DNA of 64,000 nt. It comes from Micromonospora sp. M71_S20. GTDB taxonomy: Bacteria > Actinomycetota > Actinomycetes > Mycobacteriales > Micromonosporaceae. Shown in pieces: positions 1-8,283 of the stretch. The DNA lies in contig NZ_RCCV01000001.1 of assembly GCF_003664255.1 (NCBI RefSeq), positions 1,488,001 to 1,552,000 of the forward strand, read 5' to 3'. Each line of letters begins with the position of its first letter. The stretch's first letter is position 1. The translations under genes were made by a program, and so were the position numbers. A model generated the notes under the pieces. That model had not been told where the DNA came from. It did no database searches and saw only the letters and a program-made list of their open reading frames with translations.

Positions 1-349
1 GCGGGCCGGCCGCCACCTCGACGTCCTGGAGGGCGAAGCAGCCCTCGGGCAGCGGCGGCAGCGGGTCGCCCTCGGGCAGGCCCGAGTCGACGAAGCCGAG
101 CCACGCCTGCTCGACGCCGAGGATCGCCCGCGCGGCGTCCATCTCCGCCCGGCGGACGTCGGCGATGTTGGCCCAGACGTCCGGCCGGTCCATCTTCGGG
201 TTCAGCACACTGCCGCGCTCGCCGCCGGTGCACGTGACCACCAGGACGTCCACGCCCTCGGCGACGTATTTCGCCATGGTCGCGGCACCCTTGCTCGACT
301 CGTCGTCGGGGTGTGCGTGGACGGCCATCAGTCGCAGTTGCTCTGCCAA
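1..349 (-). CDS. mca: Mycothiol S-conjugate amidase Mca (N-terminal part, cut by window edge)
   Basis: Only about 116 N-terminal residues are present; the gene continues beyond the left edge. The visible part has the LmbE/PIG-L deacetylase zinc motif AHPDDES at about residues 12-18, followed by [16 protein letters not shown] and [13 protein letters not shown], which is the Mca/MshB pattern. Mca cleaves mycothiol conjugates of electrophiles and releases mercapturic acids for export, so it is a cytoplasmic detoxification enzyme found in mycothiol-producing actinomycetes. I chose the TTG start at 347-349 because GGAG lies 8 nt upstream; an in-frame ATG lies seven codons further in. It is divergent from the DUF4307 gene. 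MshB is the main alternative, but the DUF4307-greA context favours Mca. Confidence 0.85.
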   Translation of the reverse strand, partial: MAEQLRLMAVHAHPDDESSKGAATMAKYVAEGVDVLVVTCTGGERGSVLNPKMDRPDVWANIADVRRAEMDAARAILGVEQAWLGFVDSGLPEGDPLPPLPEGCFALQDVEVAAGP

Positions 350-540
350 CGTCGGCGCTCCTCGTCTCTGGCCCCGGCGGACCCCCCGCGGGACCGCCCG
401 GCTGACCTGCCGGAATCTTCCCCCCGCGCCGGGACCTGCCGGTGCCGACCTGTCATATTTGACGACGGGACGGGCTGGGAAGATGGAACCCTGCCATTCT
501 TGCCGATGCCCCCGACAACGACGCCAGGAGATACCCGCCG

Positions 541-975
541 GTGACCGAGACGCACGCCACACTTCCACCGGGCGCGCCGGCCTTCCCGCCGGGCCGGTAC
601 GGCCGCCGCCGGGAGCCCGGGCGCCGCCGGCCGCTGCTGGTGGCGCTGCTGGTGGTCGCCCTGGTGGCCGTCATGACCCTGGTCGCGGTGCGGCTCTACC
701 GGCAGTACGGCGACCCGAACTACGACGCCGAGGTGATCACCTACACGGGGATCACCGACAGCCAGGTGGTGGTCGACTTCCGGGTCACCGTGCCAAAGGG
801 CGGCTCGGCGGTCTGCCTGCTGCGCGCCCGGGACCGCGACGGCGCCGAGGTGGGCCGGGAAGAGGTGACGGTCACCGCCCGGCCCGACCAGCGGCAGGTG
901 ACCGCGCAGCACCGGGTGGCCACCACCGCCCGGCCCTTCGTCGGCGAGGTGCTGCGCTGCCGGCCCGTGGGCTGA
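541..975 (+). CDS. DUF4307 family membrane-anchored protein
   Basis: This 144-residue protein has a Pro/Arg-rich N-terminus, one membrane segment at about residues 32-50 and a beta-rich outer domain (about 60-140) of the DUF4307 type. It is probably a single-pass membrane protein with the C-terminal domain outside; no catalytic motif is visible and its role is unknown. The GTG start is preceded by AGGAGA. The neighbours, mca divergently upstream and greA downstream, match a common actinobacterial gene order. The link to mycothiol metabolism rests only on that position. Confidence 0.8.
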   Translation: MTETHATLPPGAPAFPPGRYGRRREPGRRRPLLVALLVVALVAVMTLVAVRLYRQYGDPNYDAEVITYTGITDSQVVVDFRVTVPKGGSAVCLLRARDRDGAEVGREEVTVTARPDQRQVTAQHRVATTARPFVGEVLRCRPVG

Positions 976-1027
976 GCGGCCACGACGCGGGCCGGACGCG
1001 CGTGGGACACCCTCGGCGGCCCGGATG

Positions 1028-1043
1028 CCGGCGGCACCGCCGG
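1028..1043. terminator. Short GC-rich hairpin between DUF4307 gene and greA
   Basis: A perfect 7-bp stem (CCGGCGG/CCGCCGG) with a 2-base gap lies about 50 nt after the DUF4307 stop. It has no U-tract, so it is only a possible terminator or attenuator ahead of greA. Confidence 0.3.
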
Positions 1044-1127
1044 TGTTCGAGCGCACCCTGTGTCGTACGGCACTGGTAACTTGGAAGTTCACCTGTCAGC
1101 CAGCACGCACGAACGAGGAGACCGCCT

Positions 1128-1625
1128 GTGTCCACTGGCAACGAGGCGCCCGCCACCTGGCTGTCCCAGGACGCATTCGACCGGCTCCAGGCCGAGCTCG
1201 ACGAGTTGATCGCCAACCGGCCGGTCATCGCCGCCGAGATCAACGCCCGCCGCGAGGAGGGCGACCTGCGGGAGAACGGTGGCTACCACGCCGCCCGCGA
1301 GGAGCAGGGCAAGGCCGAGGGGCGCATCCTCTACCTCAAGGAGCTGCTCCGCACCGCCAAGGTGGGCGGGGCGCAGGCCGCCGACGTGGTGTCGCCCGGC
1401 ATGGTCGTGACGATCTTCTTCGACGACGACAAGGACGACACCGAGACCTTCCTGCTCGGTTCCCGGGAGATCGCGTCGACCACCGAGCTGACGGTCTACA
1501 GCCCGGAGTCGGCGCTGGGCCAGGCGATCCTGGGCGGCCGGGCCGGCCAGACCTGCACCTACACCGCCCCGAGCGGGGCCGACATCAAGGTGACCGTGGT
1601 CAGCTTCGAGCCGTTCGCCGGCTGA
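1128..1625 (+). CDS. greA: Transcription elongation factor GreA
   Basis: GreA binds the RNA polymerase secondary channel and stimulates cleavage of backtracked transcripts, which restarts stalled elongation. The 165-residue length is typical. The N-terminal half is the expected coiled coil, with the conserved stretch REEGDLRENGGYHAAREEQG at about residues 43-62; its tip carries the acidic residues that act in cleavage. The C-terminal half is the FKBP-like domain, ending TVVSFEPFAG. The GTG start has GAGGAG seven bases upstream. Regulation cannot be seen beyond a likely own promoter in the 150-bp gap upstream. Confidence 0.95.
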   Translation: MSTGNEAPATWLSQDAFDRLQAELDELIANRPVIAAEINARREEGDLRENGGYHAAREEQGKAEGRILYLKELLRTAKVGGAQAADVVSPGMVVTIFFDDDKDDTETFLLGSREIASTTELTVYSPESALGQAILGGRAGQTCTYTAPSGADIKVTVVSFEPFAG

Positions 1626-1752
1626 GCCCCCGCCGCCCGGCCGGGGCGGGCCGGGCGGGCGACACGGCCGCCCGGGCACCGGTCCGGCCAGGCGGCAACG
1701 ACATGCGACCGCGCTGCTCGGCGCGACGGGGCGGACACCCTGCCGCCAGAGA

Positions 1753-1786
1753 CGAGGCGTGACACCGGCCCCGGTGTCACGCCTCG
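1753..1786. terminator. Bidirectional terminator between greA and ilvA, overlapping the ilvA stop codon
   Basis: A perfect 16-bp inverted repeat with a 2-base centre (arms CGAGGCGTGACACCGG and its complement) sits between the convergent greA and ilvA genes. Its right arm includes the ilvA stop codon at 1777-1779, so the last ilvA codons are part of the stem. There is no U-tract, as is usual in actinomycetes. Confidence 0.75.
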
Positions 1787-2997
1787 CCGGCGAAGACCAC
1801 CTGGTAGCCGCTGGCCCGCAACGCGCTGATCAGCGTGTCGGAGTGTTCGACCCCCCGGGTCTCCACCGACAGGGCCACCTCCACCTCGCCCAGGCGCAGG
1901 TGCGGATTGGCCCGTTGGTGCTCCACGTCCACCACGTTCGCCCGGTGCTCGGCGATCTGGCCGAGCAGCGACGCGAGCTGGCCGGGGCGGTCCGAGCAGC
2001 GCACCGTCACCCGCAGGTAGCGCCCGGCGGCGGCGAGGCCGTGCTCGATCACCCGCAGCATCAGCAGCGGGTCGATGTTGCCGCCGGAGAGCACCGCCAC
2101 CACCGGCGCCTGCACCTCGACGACGCCCGCCAGCAGCGCGGCCACGCCCACCGCGCCGGCCGGCTCGACCACCTGCTTGCCCCGCTCCAGCAGCATCAGC
2201 AGCGCCCGGGAGATGTCCTCCTCGGAGACCGTGACGATCTCGTCCACCAGCTTGCGGACGTGGGTGAAGGTGAGTTCCCCCGGCCGGCCGACGGCGATGC
2301 CGTCCGCGATGGTGCCGAACGACGGGAGGCGTACCGGCTCGCCGGCCACCAGGGAGGGCGGGAAGGCGGCGGCGCCGGCGGCCTGCACCCCGATGATCCG
2401 CACGTCGGGCCGCAGCGCCTTGGCCGCCACCGCCATGCCGGAGACCAGCCCGCCGCCGCCCACCCCCGTGATGATCGTCCTGACCTCGGGGCACTGTTCG
2501 AGGATCTCCAGGGCCACCGTGCCCTGGCCGGCGATCACGTCCCGGTGGTCGAACGGGTGGATCAGCGTCGCGCCGGTCCGCTCGGCGTAGGTCTGCGCCG
2601 CGACCAGGGACTCGTCGACGGTGTTGCCGACCAGCTCGACCTGGGCGCCGTAGCCCTTGGTGGCGGCCACCTTCGGCAGGGGCGCGTTCACCGGCATGAA
2701 GACCGTGGCGTGCGTACCGACGAGGCCGGCGGCGAGCGCGACCCCCTGGGCGTGGTTGCCGGCGCTCGCCGCGACCACCCCGTGGGCCCGCTCCGCCTCC
2801 GACAGCCGGGAGATCCGCACGTACGCGCCGCGGACCTTGTACGAGCCGGCGCGTTGCAGGTTCTCGCACTTGAGCCACGTCGGCCCGCCCAGCGCCGCGC
2901 TGAGCGGCCGGGAGGGCTCCAGCGGGGTGGTGCGGACGACGCCGGCGAGAAGTTCCCGCGCGGCCCGTACGTCGGCGAGACCGACCAGTTCCGTCAT
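1777..2997 (-). CDS. ilvA: Threonine ammonia-lyase (threonine dehydratase)
   Basis: This PLP enzyme converts threonine to 2-oxobutanoate and ammonia, the first step toward isoleucine. The PLP lysine is K54 in RAGSYKVRGAY and the phosphate-binding loop is GVGGGGLVSG. A single ACT-like domain occupies about residues 325-400 (LRVTVRCSDRPGQLASLLGQ), so the 406-residue protein belongs to the shorter one-ACT class rather than the two-ACT biosynthetic E. coli IlvA. The ACT domain suggests control by an amino acid, but which one cannot be read from sequence. It is followed on the same strand side by the amidase and cystathionine gamma-synthase genes, with short gaps that allow co-transcription. Confidence 0.92.
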   Translation of the reverse strand: MTELVGLADVRAARELLAGVVRTTPLEPSRPLSAALGGPTWLKCENLQRAGSYKVRGAYVRISRLSEAERAHGVVAASAGNHAQGVALAAGLVGTHATVFMPVNAPLPKVAATKGYGAQVELVGNTVDESLVAAQTYAERTGATLIHPFDHRDVIAGQGTVALEILEQCPEVRTIITGVGGGGLVSGMAVAAKALRPDVRIIGVQAAGAAAFPPSLVAGEPVRLPSFGTIADGIAVGRPGELTFTHVRKLVDEIVTVSEEDISRALLMLLERGKQVVEPAGAVGVAALLAGVVEVQAPVVAVLSGGNIDPLLMLRVIEHGLAAAGRYLRVTVRCSDRPGQLASLLGQIAEHRANVVDVEHQRANPHLRLGEVEVALSVETRGVEHSDTLISALRASGYQVVFAGEA

Positions 2998-3046
2998 GCC
3001 CTGATCGTGCCACCCGCCACCCGCGCCAGCGCGCGCACGCCACCCC

Positions 3047-4444
3047 TCAGACGGGAGCCGGGATCCGGGGGTAGCCGGGGGCGTGGCGGGACCAGGGAGC
3101 CTGCATCTCGAACTGGCCGGCGACGCCGAGGAGCAGCAGCTCGCTGCCGGGCGGGCCGATCAGCTGCACCGCGACCGGCAGCCCGTCCGGGCGGCGGCCG
3201 ACCGGCACCACGAGCGCGGGCAGTCCGGCGATGTTCCACGGGGCGGCGAACGGGGCATACCTGACGCTGGCCAGCATGTTCGCCCGCCAGGACCGGCCGG
3301 ACCAGCCCGTGGCCTCCGGCGGCGCGGTCGCCAGGGCGGGCGTGAGCAGCAGGTCGACCGAGTGGTCGGCGAAGAAGCCGATCGAGCGCTCGCGCCAGGC
3401 GGCCCGGTCGGCCTCCCGGACGTACCCCCGCCGCTGCGCCCACTCGCCGAGGGCGACGTGCCGGCGGCTGCGCCGCTGGAGGCCCCGCCGGTCCAACCCG
3501 GCGGCGCGGACGTCGGCGGCCGCCGCGGCGAACCAGGTGGCGATGCCCTGCAGGCCCAACGCCGTCGGGTAGACCGGGTCGGCCGGCACGGTGTCGTGGC
3601 CCGCGCCCGCGAGCAGCCGGCCGGCGGCGGCGACCGCGTCCCGGTTGGGCGCGTCGGCGTGCACGCCGCGCACGGGCGAGCGGAGCGAGACGCCCACCCG
3701 CAGCCGCTGCGGCGGCACCAGCTTGTCCGGGCGGCGGCCGGCCAGCACCGAGAAGCCGACGGCCGCGTCGGCGACCGTGCTGGTCAGCATGCCGTGCTCG
3801 GTGAGCCCGAACCAGTCGTCCGCGCCGAGCTGGCACGGGACCACCCCCCGGCCCGGCTTGAGCCCGACCAGGCCGCAGCAGGCGGCCGGGATGCGGATCG
3901 AGCCGAGGCCGTCGTTGCCGTGGGCGATCGGCACCAGGCCGGCGGCGACGGCGGCGGCCGCGCCGCCGGACGAGCCGCCGGGGGTACGCCGGGTGTCCCA
4001 GGGGTTGCGGGTCACGGCCGTCTCGTCGTCGGTGATGCCCCAGAGGCCGAGCTCCGGCATCCGGGTCACCCCGAGGATCACCGCGCCGGCGCCGCGCAGC
4101 CGCCGGACCACCTCGTGGTCGGCCTCGGCCACCGGCGTACGCACCGCGGCCGACCCGTTCCAGGTGGGCAGCCCGGCCACGGCGGTGTTCTCCTTGACCG
4201 CCACCGGCACCCCGGCCAGCGGCAGGTTGGCCAGGTCCTCCTGCTCGTCGACCTTCTCCGCCTCGGTGATCGCCTCCCCGCCGCGTACCGCACGGAACGC
4301 GGCGAGGTCGGCGTCGACCCGGGCGATGTGGTCCAGGTGGTCGGCGACGACCTGGGTGGCCGTGACGTCGCCCCGGCGTACGCCCCGGGCGATCTGCTTT
4401 GCGGTCGCCCCCACCCAGGTCGGCATGATGTCCTGCACGGCCAC
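3047..4444 (-). CDS. Amidase signature family protein
   Basis: This is a 465-residue amidase-signature hydrolase with the Ser-Ser-Lys triad visible: K84 in VAVKEN, the cis-Ser in GGSSGG (158-159) and the nucleophile S182 in GLGSIRIPA. The family hydrolyses amides; the substrate here cannot be predicted and it is not a GatA, since no gatB or gatC is nearby. It has no signal peptide and should be cytosolic. Only 15 bp separate it from cystathionine gamma-synthase upstream, so the two are probably co-transcribed, and ilvA follows 50 bp downstream. Confidence 0.85.
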   Translation of the reverse strand: MAVQDIMPTWVGATAKQIARGVRRGDVTATQVVADHLDHIARVDADLAAFRAVRGGEAITEAEKVDEQEDLANLPLAGVPVAVKENTAVAGLPTWNGSAAVRTPVAEADHEVVRRLRGAGAVILGVTRMPELGLWGITDDETAVTRNPWDTRRTPGGSSGGAAAAVAAGLVPIAHGNDGLGSIRIPAACCGLVGLKPGRGVVPCQLGADDWFGLTEHGMLTSTVADAAVGFSVLAGRRPDKLVPPQRLRVGVSLRSPVRGVHADAPNRDAVAAAGRLLAGAGHDTVPADPVYPTALGLQGIATWFAAAAADVRAAGLDRRGLQRRSRRHVALGEWAQRRGYVREADRAAWRERSIGFFADHSVDLLLTPALATAPPEATGWSGRSWRANMLASVRYAPFAAPWNIAGLPALVVPVGRRPDGLPVAVQLIGPPGSELLLLGVAGQFEMQAPWSRHAPGYPRIPAPV

Positions 4445-4459
4445 CCTCCCAGCCAGCGG

Positions 4460-5602
4460 TCAGCCCAGCGCCTGCTCCAGATCGGCGAGCAGGTCGTCGA
4501 CCGTCTCGATGCCGACAGACAGTCGCACGAGATCGCCGGGAACTTCAAGCGGCGAGCCGGCAGCACTTGCGTGTGTCATCCGGCCCGGGTGCTCGATCAG
4601 GGATTCCACGCCGCCGAGCGACTCGGCGAGGATGAAGAGCTTCGTCCGGTTGCAGATCTCGACGGCGTGCTCCTCGCCGCCGGCGGCCCGGAACGAGATC
4701 ATGCCGCCGAAGCGGCGCATCTGCTTCGCGGCCACCTCGTGGCCCGGGTGCGCGGGCAGCCCCGGGTAGATGACCTGACCGACCTTGGCGTGCCCGTCCA
4801 GGTAGGCCGCGATCCGCTCGGCGTTGTCGCAGTGCCGGTCCATGCGTACGCCCAGGGTCTTGATGCCGCGCAGGGTGAGCCACGCGTCGAAGGGGCCGTT
4901 GATCGCGCCCATCGCGTTCTGGTGGTAGCGCAGTTCCTCGCCGAGCCCGGCGTCGGCCGCGACCAGCGCGCCACCGACCACGTCGGAGTGGCCGCCGATG
5001 TACTTGGTGGTCGAGTGCACCACCACGTCCGCGCCGTGCGCGATCGGCTGCTGGAGGTACGGCGAGGCGAACGTGTTGTCGACGACCAGCAGGGCGCCCG
5101 CGTCGTGCGCGACACCGGCCAGCGCGGCGATGTCGGCGATGCCGAGCAGCGGGTTGGTGGGCGTCTCCACCCAGACGATCCGGGTCCGGCCCGGCTCGAC
5201 GGCGGCCCGGATCGCGTCGGGGTCGGAGACCTTCGCCGGGGTGAAGTCCAGCCCCCAGCGCTCGGCCACCCGGGCGAAGAGCCGGTACGTGCCGCCGTAC
5301 GCGTCGTCGGGGATCACCACGTGGTCGCCCGGCTTGCAGACGGTACGCAGCAGGGTGTCCTCGGCGGCCAGGCCGCTGGCGAAGGCGAGCCCGACCGGGC
5401 CGCCCTCCAGCGCGGCGAGGCACTCCTGGAGGGCGTCGCGGGTCGGGTTGCCGGAGCGGCTGTACTCGTAGCCCAGCCGGGGCGCGCCGACGGCGTCCTG
5501 GGCGTAGGTGCTGGTCTGGTAGATCGGTGGGATCACCGCGCCGGTGCGGGCCTCGGGGTCCTGGCCGGCGTGGATGGCGAGCGTGTCGAAGCCGTGACTC
5601 AT
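4460..5602 (-). CDS. metB: Cystathionine gamma-synthase / trans-sulfuration PLP enzyme
   Basis: This 380-residue Cys/Met-metabolism PLP enzyme carries the PLP lysine K200 in HSTTKYIGGHSDVVGG, the substrate-phosphate motif YEYSRSGNPTRD at 45-56, and the C-terminal SLGGVESLIEHPGRMTHAS. MetB joins an O-acylated homoserine and cysteine to make cystathionine; the same fold covers cystathionine gamma-lyase, and actinobacterial members can do both. A cystathionine beta-synthase gene lies 9 kb away in this window, so reverse trans-sulfuration to cysteine is also possible. The start is a leaderless ATG with a -10 box six bases upstream. It is divergent from the HIT gene. Confidence 0.88.
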   Translation of the reverse strand: MSHGFDTLAIHAGQDPEARTGAVIPPIYQTSTYAQDAVGAPRLGYEYSRSGNPTRDALQECLAALEGGPVGLAFASGLAAEDTLLRTVCKPGDHVVIPDDAYGGTYRLFARVAERWGLDFTPAKVSDPDAIRAAVEPGRTRIVWVETPTNPLLGIADIAALAGVAHDAGALLVVDNTFASPYLQQPIAHGADVVVHSTTKYIGGHSDVVGGALVAADAGLGEELRYHQNAMGAINGPFDAWLTLRGIKTLGVRMDRHCDNAERIAAYLDGHAKVGQVIYPGLPAHPGHEVAAKQMRRFGGMISFRAAGGEEHAVEICNRTKLFILAESLGGVESLIEHPGRMTHASAAGSPLEVPGDLVRLSVGIETVDDLLADLEQALG

Positions 5603-5608
5603 CCCGTG

Positions 5609-5614
5609 AGGCTA
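5609..5614 (-). promoter_or_regulatory. -10 box of a leaderless promoter for metB
   Basis: TAGCCT lies 6 nt before the metB ATG, with no Shine-Dalgarno sequence. The transcript should start at or next to the start codon. Confidence 0.6.
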
Positions 5615-5715
5615 ATCCCCCGTCCCGAGGGCTGGAACGGAACGGTGCTGTCGGGTCCGGCCCGACGACCCGACGGCCCGGCGCGGCAGGCGTCTCCCGC
5701 GCCGGACCTGCGGCA

Positions 5716-5721
5716 TAGCCT
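5716..5721 (+). promoter_or_regulatory. -10 box of a leaderless promoter for the HIT gene
   Basis: TAGCCT lies 6 nt before the ATG of the HIT gene and no ribosome-binding site is visible. It is the mirror image of the metB promoter on the other side of this divergent intergenic region. Confidence 0.6.
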
Positions 5722-5727
5722 GGACGG

Positions 5728-6150
5728 ATGAGCGGGTGCGTGTTCTGCGGGATCGTGGCGGGCGAGGTCCCCGCCTTCCGGGTCGCCGACGAGCCCGACG
5801 GGATGGCGTTCCTGGACACCCGGCCGGTCTTCAAGGGGCACGTGTTGGTGGTGCCGCGCACGCACCTGGTCACGCTGGCCGACCTGCCCGCCGAGGCGCT
5901 GGCAGGCTACTTCGGCCTGGTGCGGCGGCTCGCGGTCGCCGTGGAGACCGGCACGGACGCCGGTGGGACGTTCGTGGCGATGAACAACAAGGTGTCCCAG
6001 TCCGTCCCGCACCTGCACACCCACGTGGTGCCGCGTACCAAGGGCGACGGCCTGCGGGGCTTCTTCTGGCCGCGCACCCGCTACGCGGACGACGCCGAGG
6101 CCGGGACCTACGCCGCCCGCATCACCGCAGCCCTCCGCCCCGCCACCTGA
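5728..6150 (+). CDS. HIT family protein (histidine triad nucleotide hydrolase)
   Basis: This 140-residue HIT-fold protein has the catalytic triad HLHTHV at about residues 93-98 and the N-terminal zinc-type CVFCGIVAGEVPAF with two cysteines. HINT-like enzymes hydrolyse nucleoside phosphoramidates or AMP conjugates. The length fits a stand-alone bacterial HIT protein. The start is leaderless. The gene stands alone, divergent from metB, with a GC-rich repeat tract downstream. The physiological substrate is unknown. Confidence 0.88.
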   Translation: MSGCVFCGIVAGEVPAFRVADEPDGMAFLDTRPVFKGHVLVVPRTHLVTLADLPAEALAGYFGLVRRLAVAVETGTDAGGTFVAMNNKVSQSVPHLHTHVVPRTKGDGLRGFFWPRTRYADDAEAGTYAARITAALRPAT

Positions 6151-6200
6151 CGACGCGAGGCGACGCGGGCCGCGGGGCGACGTGGGCCGACGCGGGGCCC

Positions 6201-6269
6201 GGCGCGACGTGGGGTGGCGCGGGACGCGGCGCGACGTGGGGTGGCGCGGGACGCGGCGCGACGTGGGGC
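6201..6269. repeat. GC-rich 27-bp tandem repeat (2.5 copies)
   Basis: Two exact 27-bp units (6201-6227, 6228-6254), each starting GGCGCGACGTGGGG, are followed by a partial third copy. Looser variants of the GACGTGGG/GACGCGGG core extend back to about 6153. The tract lies just after the HIT stop, between convergent genes. No function is evident beyond possible replication slippage. Confidence 0.8.
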
Positions 6270-6361
6270 GCGACCCGGGGCGCGAGACCGTCCGGGGCGC
6301 TCCCGATCCTGGACGCGGGCACGGCCCTACCAGGCGCCGGAACCAACCATGACCTCGTGGG

Positions 6362-6877
6362 TCACCGCGCGTAGCGGGCGATCCAGAGGTGGGGAAGGAC
6401 TTCCTCGGCCCCCGTGGAGGCGAAACCGAGCGACTCGTAGAGCTGTCGGGCCGGGCGGTTGTCCCGGCCGGTGGCGACGACGACGCGGCGGGCGCCGGCA
6501 CGGGCCAGCACAGCGCCCACCAACGCCCGCCCGACGCCGCGCCGGTGCGCGGCCGGGTCGACCACCAGACGATCGATGTCGACGGTCGTGTCGTCCTCGG
6601 TCCAGCCGACCGCCCCGATCAACCGCGAACCGGAGCGGGCCCCGAGCCAGTGCAGGGGCATCGCCCGGACGTCGGCGAGGGTCTCGTGCAGCGGCGGGAT
6701 GCGGTCATCGCCGATCAGCGCGGCCTCGACGGCGTACGCCGCGTGCTGCACCGCAAGCAGTGACCGGGCCAACCCCTCGTCGGCCTCGGGCCAGATCCGG
6801 ACGACCGAAACCCCGCCGGCCCCGCCGCCTCGACCTTGACGGGACCGCTCCGCTCCGCCCGGCCGCATTCCTCGCAT
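6362..6877 (-). CDS. GNAT family N-acetyltransferase
   Basis: A 171-residue GNAT protein. The acetyl-CoA loop is visible as VDPAAHRRGVGRALVGAVL, followed by VVVATGRDNRPARQLYESLG, the motif A/B pattern of the family. The acceptor substrate cannot be inferred. I chose the ATG at 6875-6877 because GAGGGAGA lies just upstream; a longer reading frame begins at 6949 and a shorter one at 6868. It converges on the HIT gene. Its upstream region contains the 63-bp hairpin and gene remnant described separately. Confidence 0.78.
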   Translation of the reverse strand: MRGMRPGGAERSRQGRGGGAGGVSVVRIWPEADEGLARSLLAVQHAAYAVEAALIGDDRIPPLHETLADVRAMPLHWLGARSGSRLIGAVGWTEDDTTVDIDRLVVDPAAHRRGVGRALVGAVLARAGARRVVVATGRDNRPARQLYESLGFASTGAEEVLPHLWIARYAR

Positions 6878-7014
6878 GCTTCTCCCTCGACCCCAAGGCA
6901 CCCGACCCTCGACGCCCATCCCATGCCCGATGTCCCGCCCATGCCCCAAACCTCAACCGCCAGACGCCCAGTCCCCCCGCGCCGAGCGCCTGCCGCCCGA
7001 AAACGCAAGCATCA

Positions 7015-7077
7015 AGGTGATCAGGACGCCATGGACGTTACGCGGCCGTTATGGCGTCCATGGGGTCCTGATCACCT
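7015..7077. repeat. 63-bp dispersed inverted repeat (hairpin), copy 1
   Basis: Arms of 23 nt (AGGTGATCAGGAC then CCATGGACG, one mismatch between arms) flank a short GC-rich centre. A second 63-bp element with nearly the same arms lies at 52748-52810. Here it sits between the divergent GNAT and msrA genes and directly abuts a decayed remnant of the gene family that carries the other copy at its 3' end. In that remnant's orientation the hairpin is also immediately downstream. Confidence 0.85.
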
Positions 7078-7090
7078 CTGACTGGACCGG

Positions 7091-7243
7091 CGTTCGTGGA
7101 TCGCGTCGGTGACTAGGAAGACAATTCGGGTGGCTGTCTGGTACGTCGCCCGTGTGAGACGCGGCATCAGACGGCCCGCCGGGTACCGCCTCGGGTCGAG
7201 CGACATCGGGCGCGGGACGGTAGTGGCAGCAGCGCCGTATCTC
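7091..7243 (-). pseudogene. Remnant of a DUF559-like nuclease-fold gene (3' end only)
   Basis: Read on the minus strand, this stretch aligns by eye with the last ~60 codons of the intact gene at 51821-52732. The best part is TRIVFLVTDAIHER here against ARIVRLVTDAIHER there. Further upstream the match continues in a different frame ([14 protein letters not shown] against the region of FQRDVARLNVLRAAGW), so at least one frameshift separates the two pieces. At DNA level the shared blocks include the reading GTCACnGACGCnATCCACGAACG. The N-terminal two thirds of the gene are absent, and it ends 14 nt before the hairpin. It overlaps the region upstream of msrA. Confidence 0.6.
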
Positions 7244-7343
7244 ACGCTCCGTCCGCCGGATCCGTCTGAGTGCGGGTGGAGCGGGTAAGGAAGGCGGGTC
7301 CGGCGGTGTTGCACGCTGGGAGAGGTACGAGAGGAGTCCCACC

Positions 7344-8006
<663 letters not shown>

Positions 8007-8019
8007 ACCCTCCGGGGGC

Positions 8020-8059
8020 GGACCACCGGCACGATCACCGGGACCACCGGCACGATCAC
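8020..8059. repeat. 20-21-bp direct repeat downstream of msrA
   Basis: The unit GGACCACCGGCACGATCAC occurs twice head to tail just after the msrA stop. The remaining 225 bp to the next gene hold no reading frame I can support. They include an A/T-richer patch around 8214-8240 that probably contains the promoter of the osmoprotectant operon. Confidence 0.7.
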
Positions 8060-8283
8060 GCGGGCCGGCGCGGCGTCAGTCGCGCCGGCCTCCGCGCTTC
8101 CCGGAACTGAGCAATCGATCACACCTGCCCCGGCGCGGAAACCGCCCCACCCGGCACTCCTGACGCGGTCCGCCACGGCGGTCGACACGCGCCGTGACGG
8201 AATCGCGCAGTGTAGCAAAACTTCAAGAAACTGTTATCAGCCCAACGGGCAATCCTCGCTGCCCTCTGGCAGCATTGCCTGGC

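Noticed and set aside
3047..4444. GatA subunit of the tRNA amidotransferase
   Set aside because: No gatB or gatC is adjacent and the sequence is that of a general amidase.
3083..5731. An 882-codon plus-strand open frame across the amidase and metB genes
   Set aside because: It is the antisense shadow of two clear enzymes, with no ribosome-binding site and no recognisable domain.
6201..6269. CRISPR or regulatory array
   Set aside because: The units are head-to-tail GC-rich tandem repeats without spacers.
8194..8283. A 30-codon N-terminal extension of the NAGGN amidotransferase
   Set aside because: Class II glutaminases need Cys at position 2; the ATG before CGLAG is therefore the real start.
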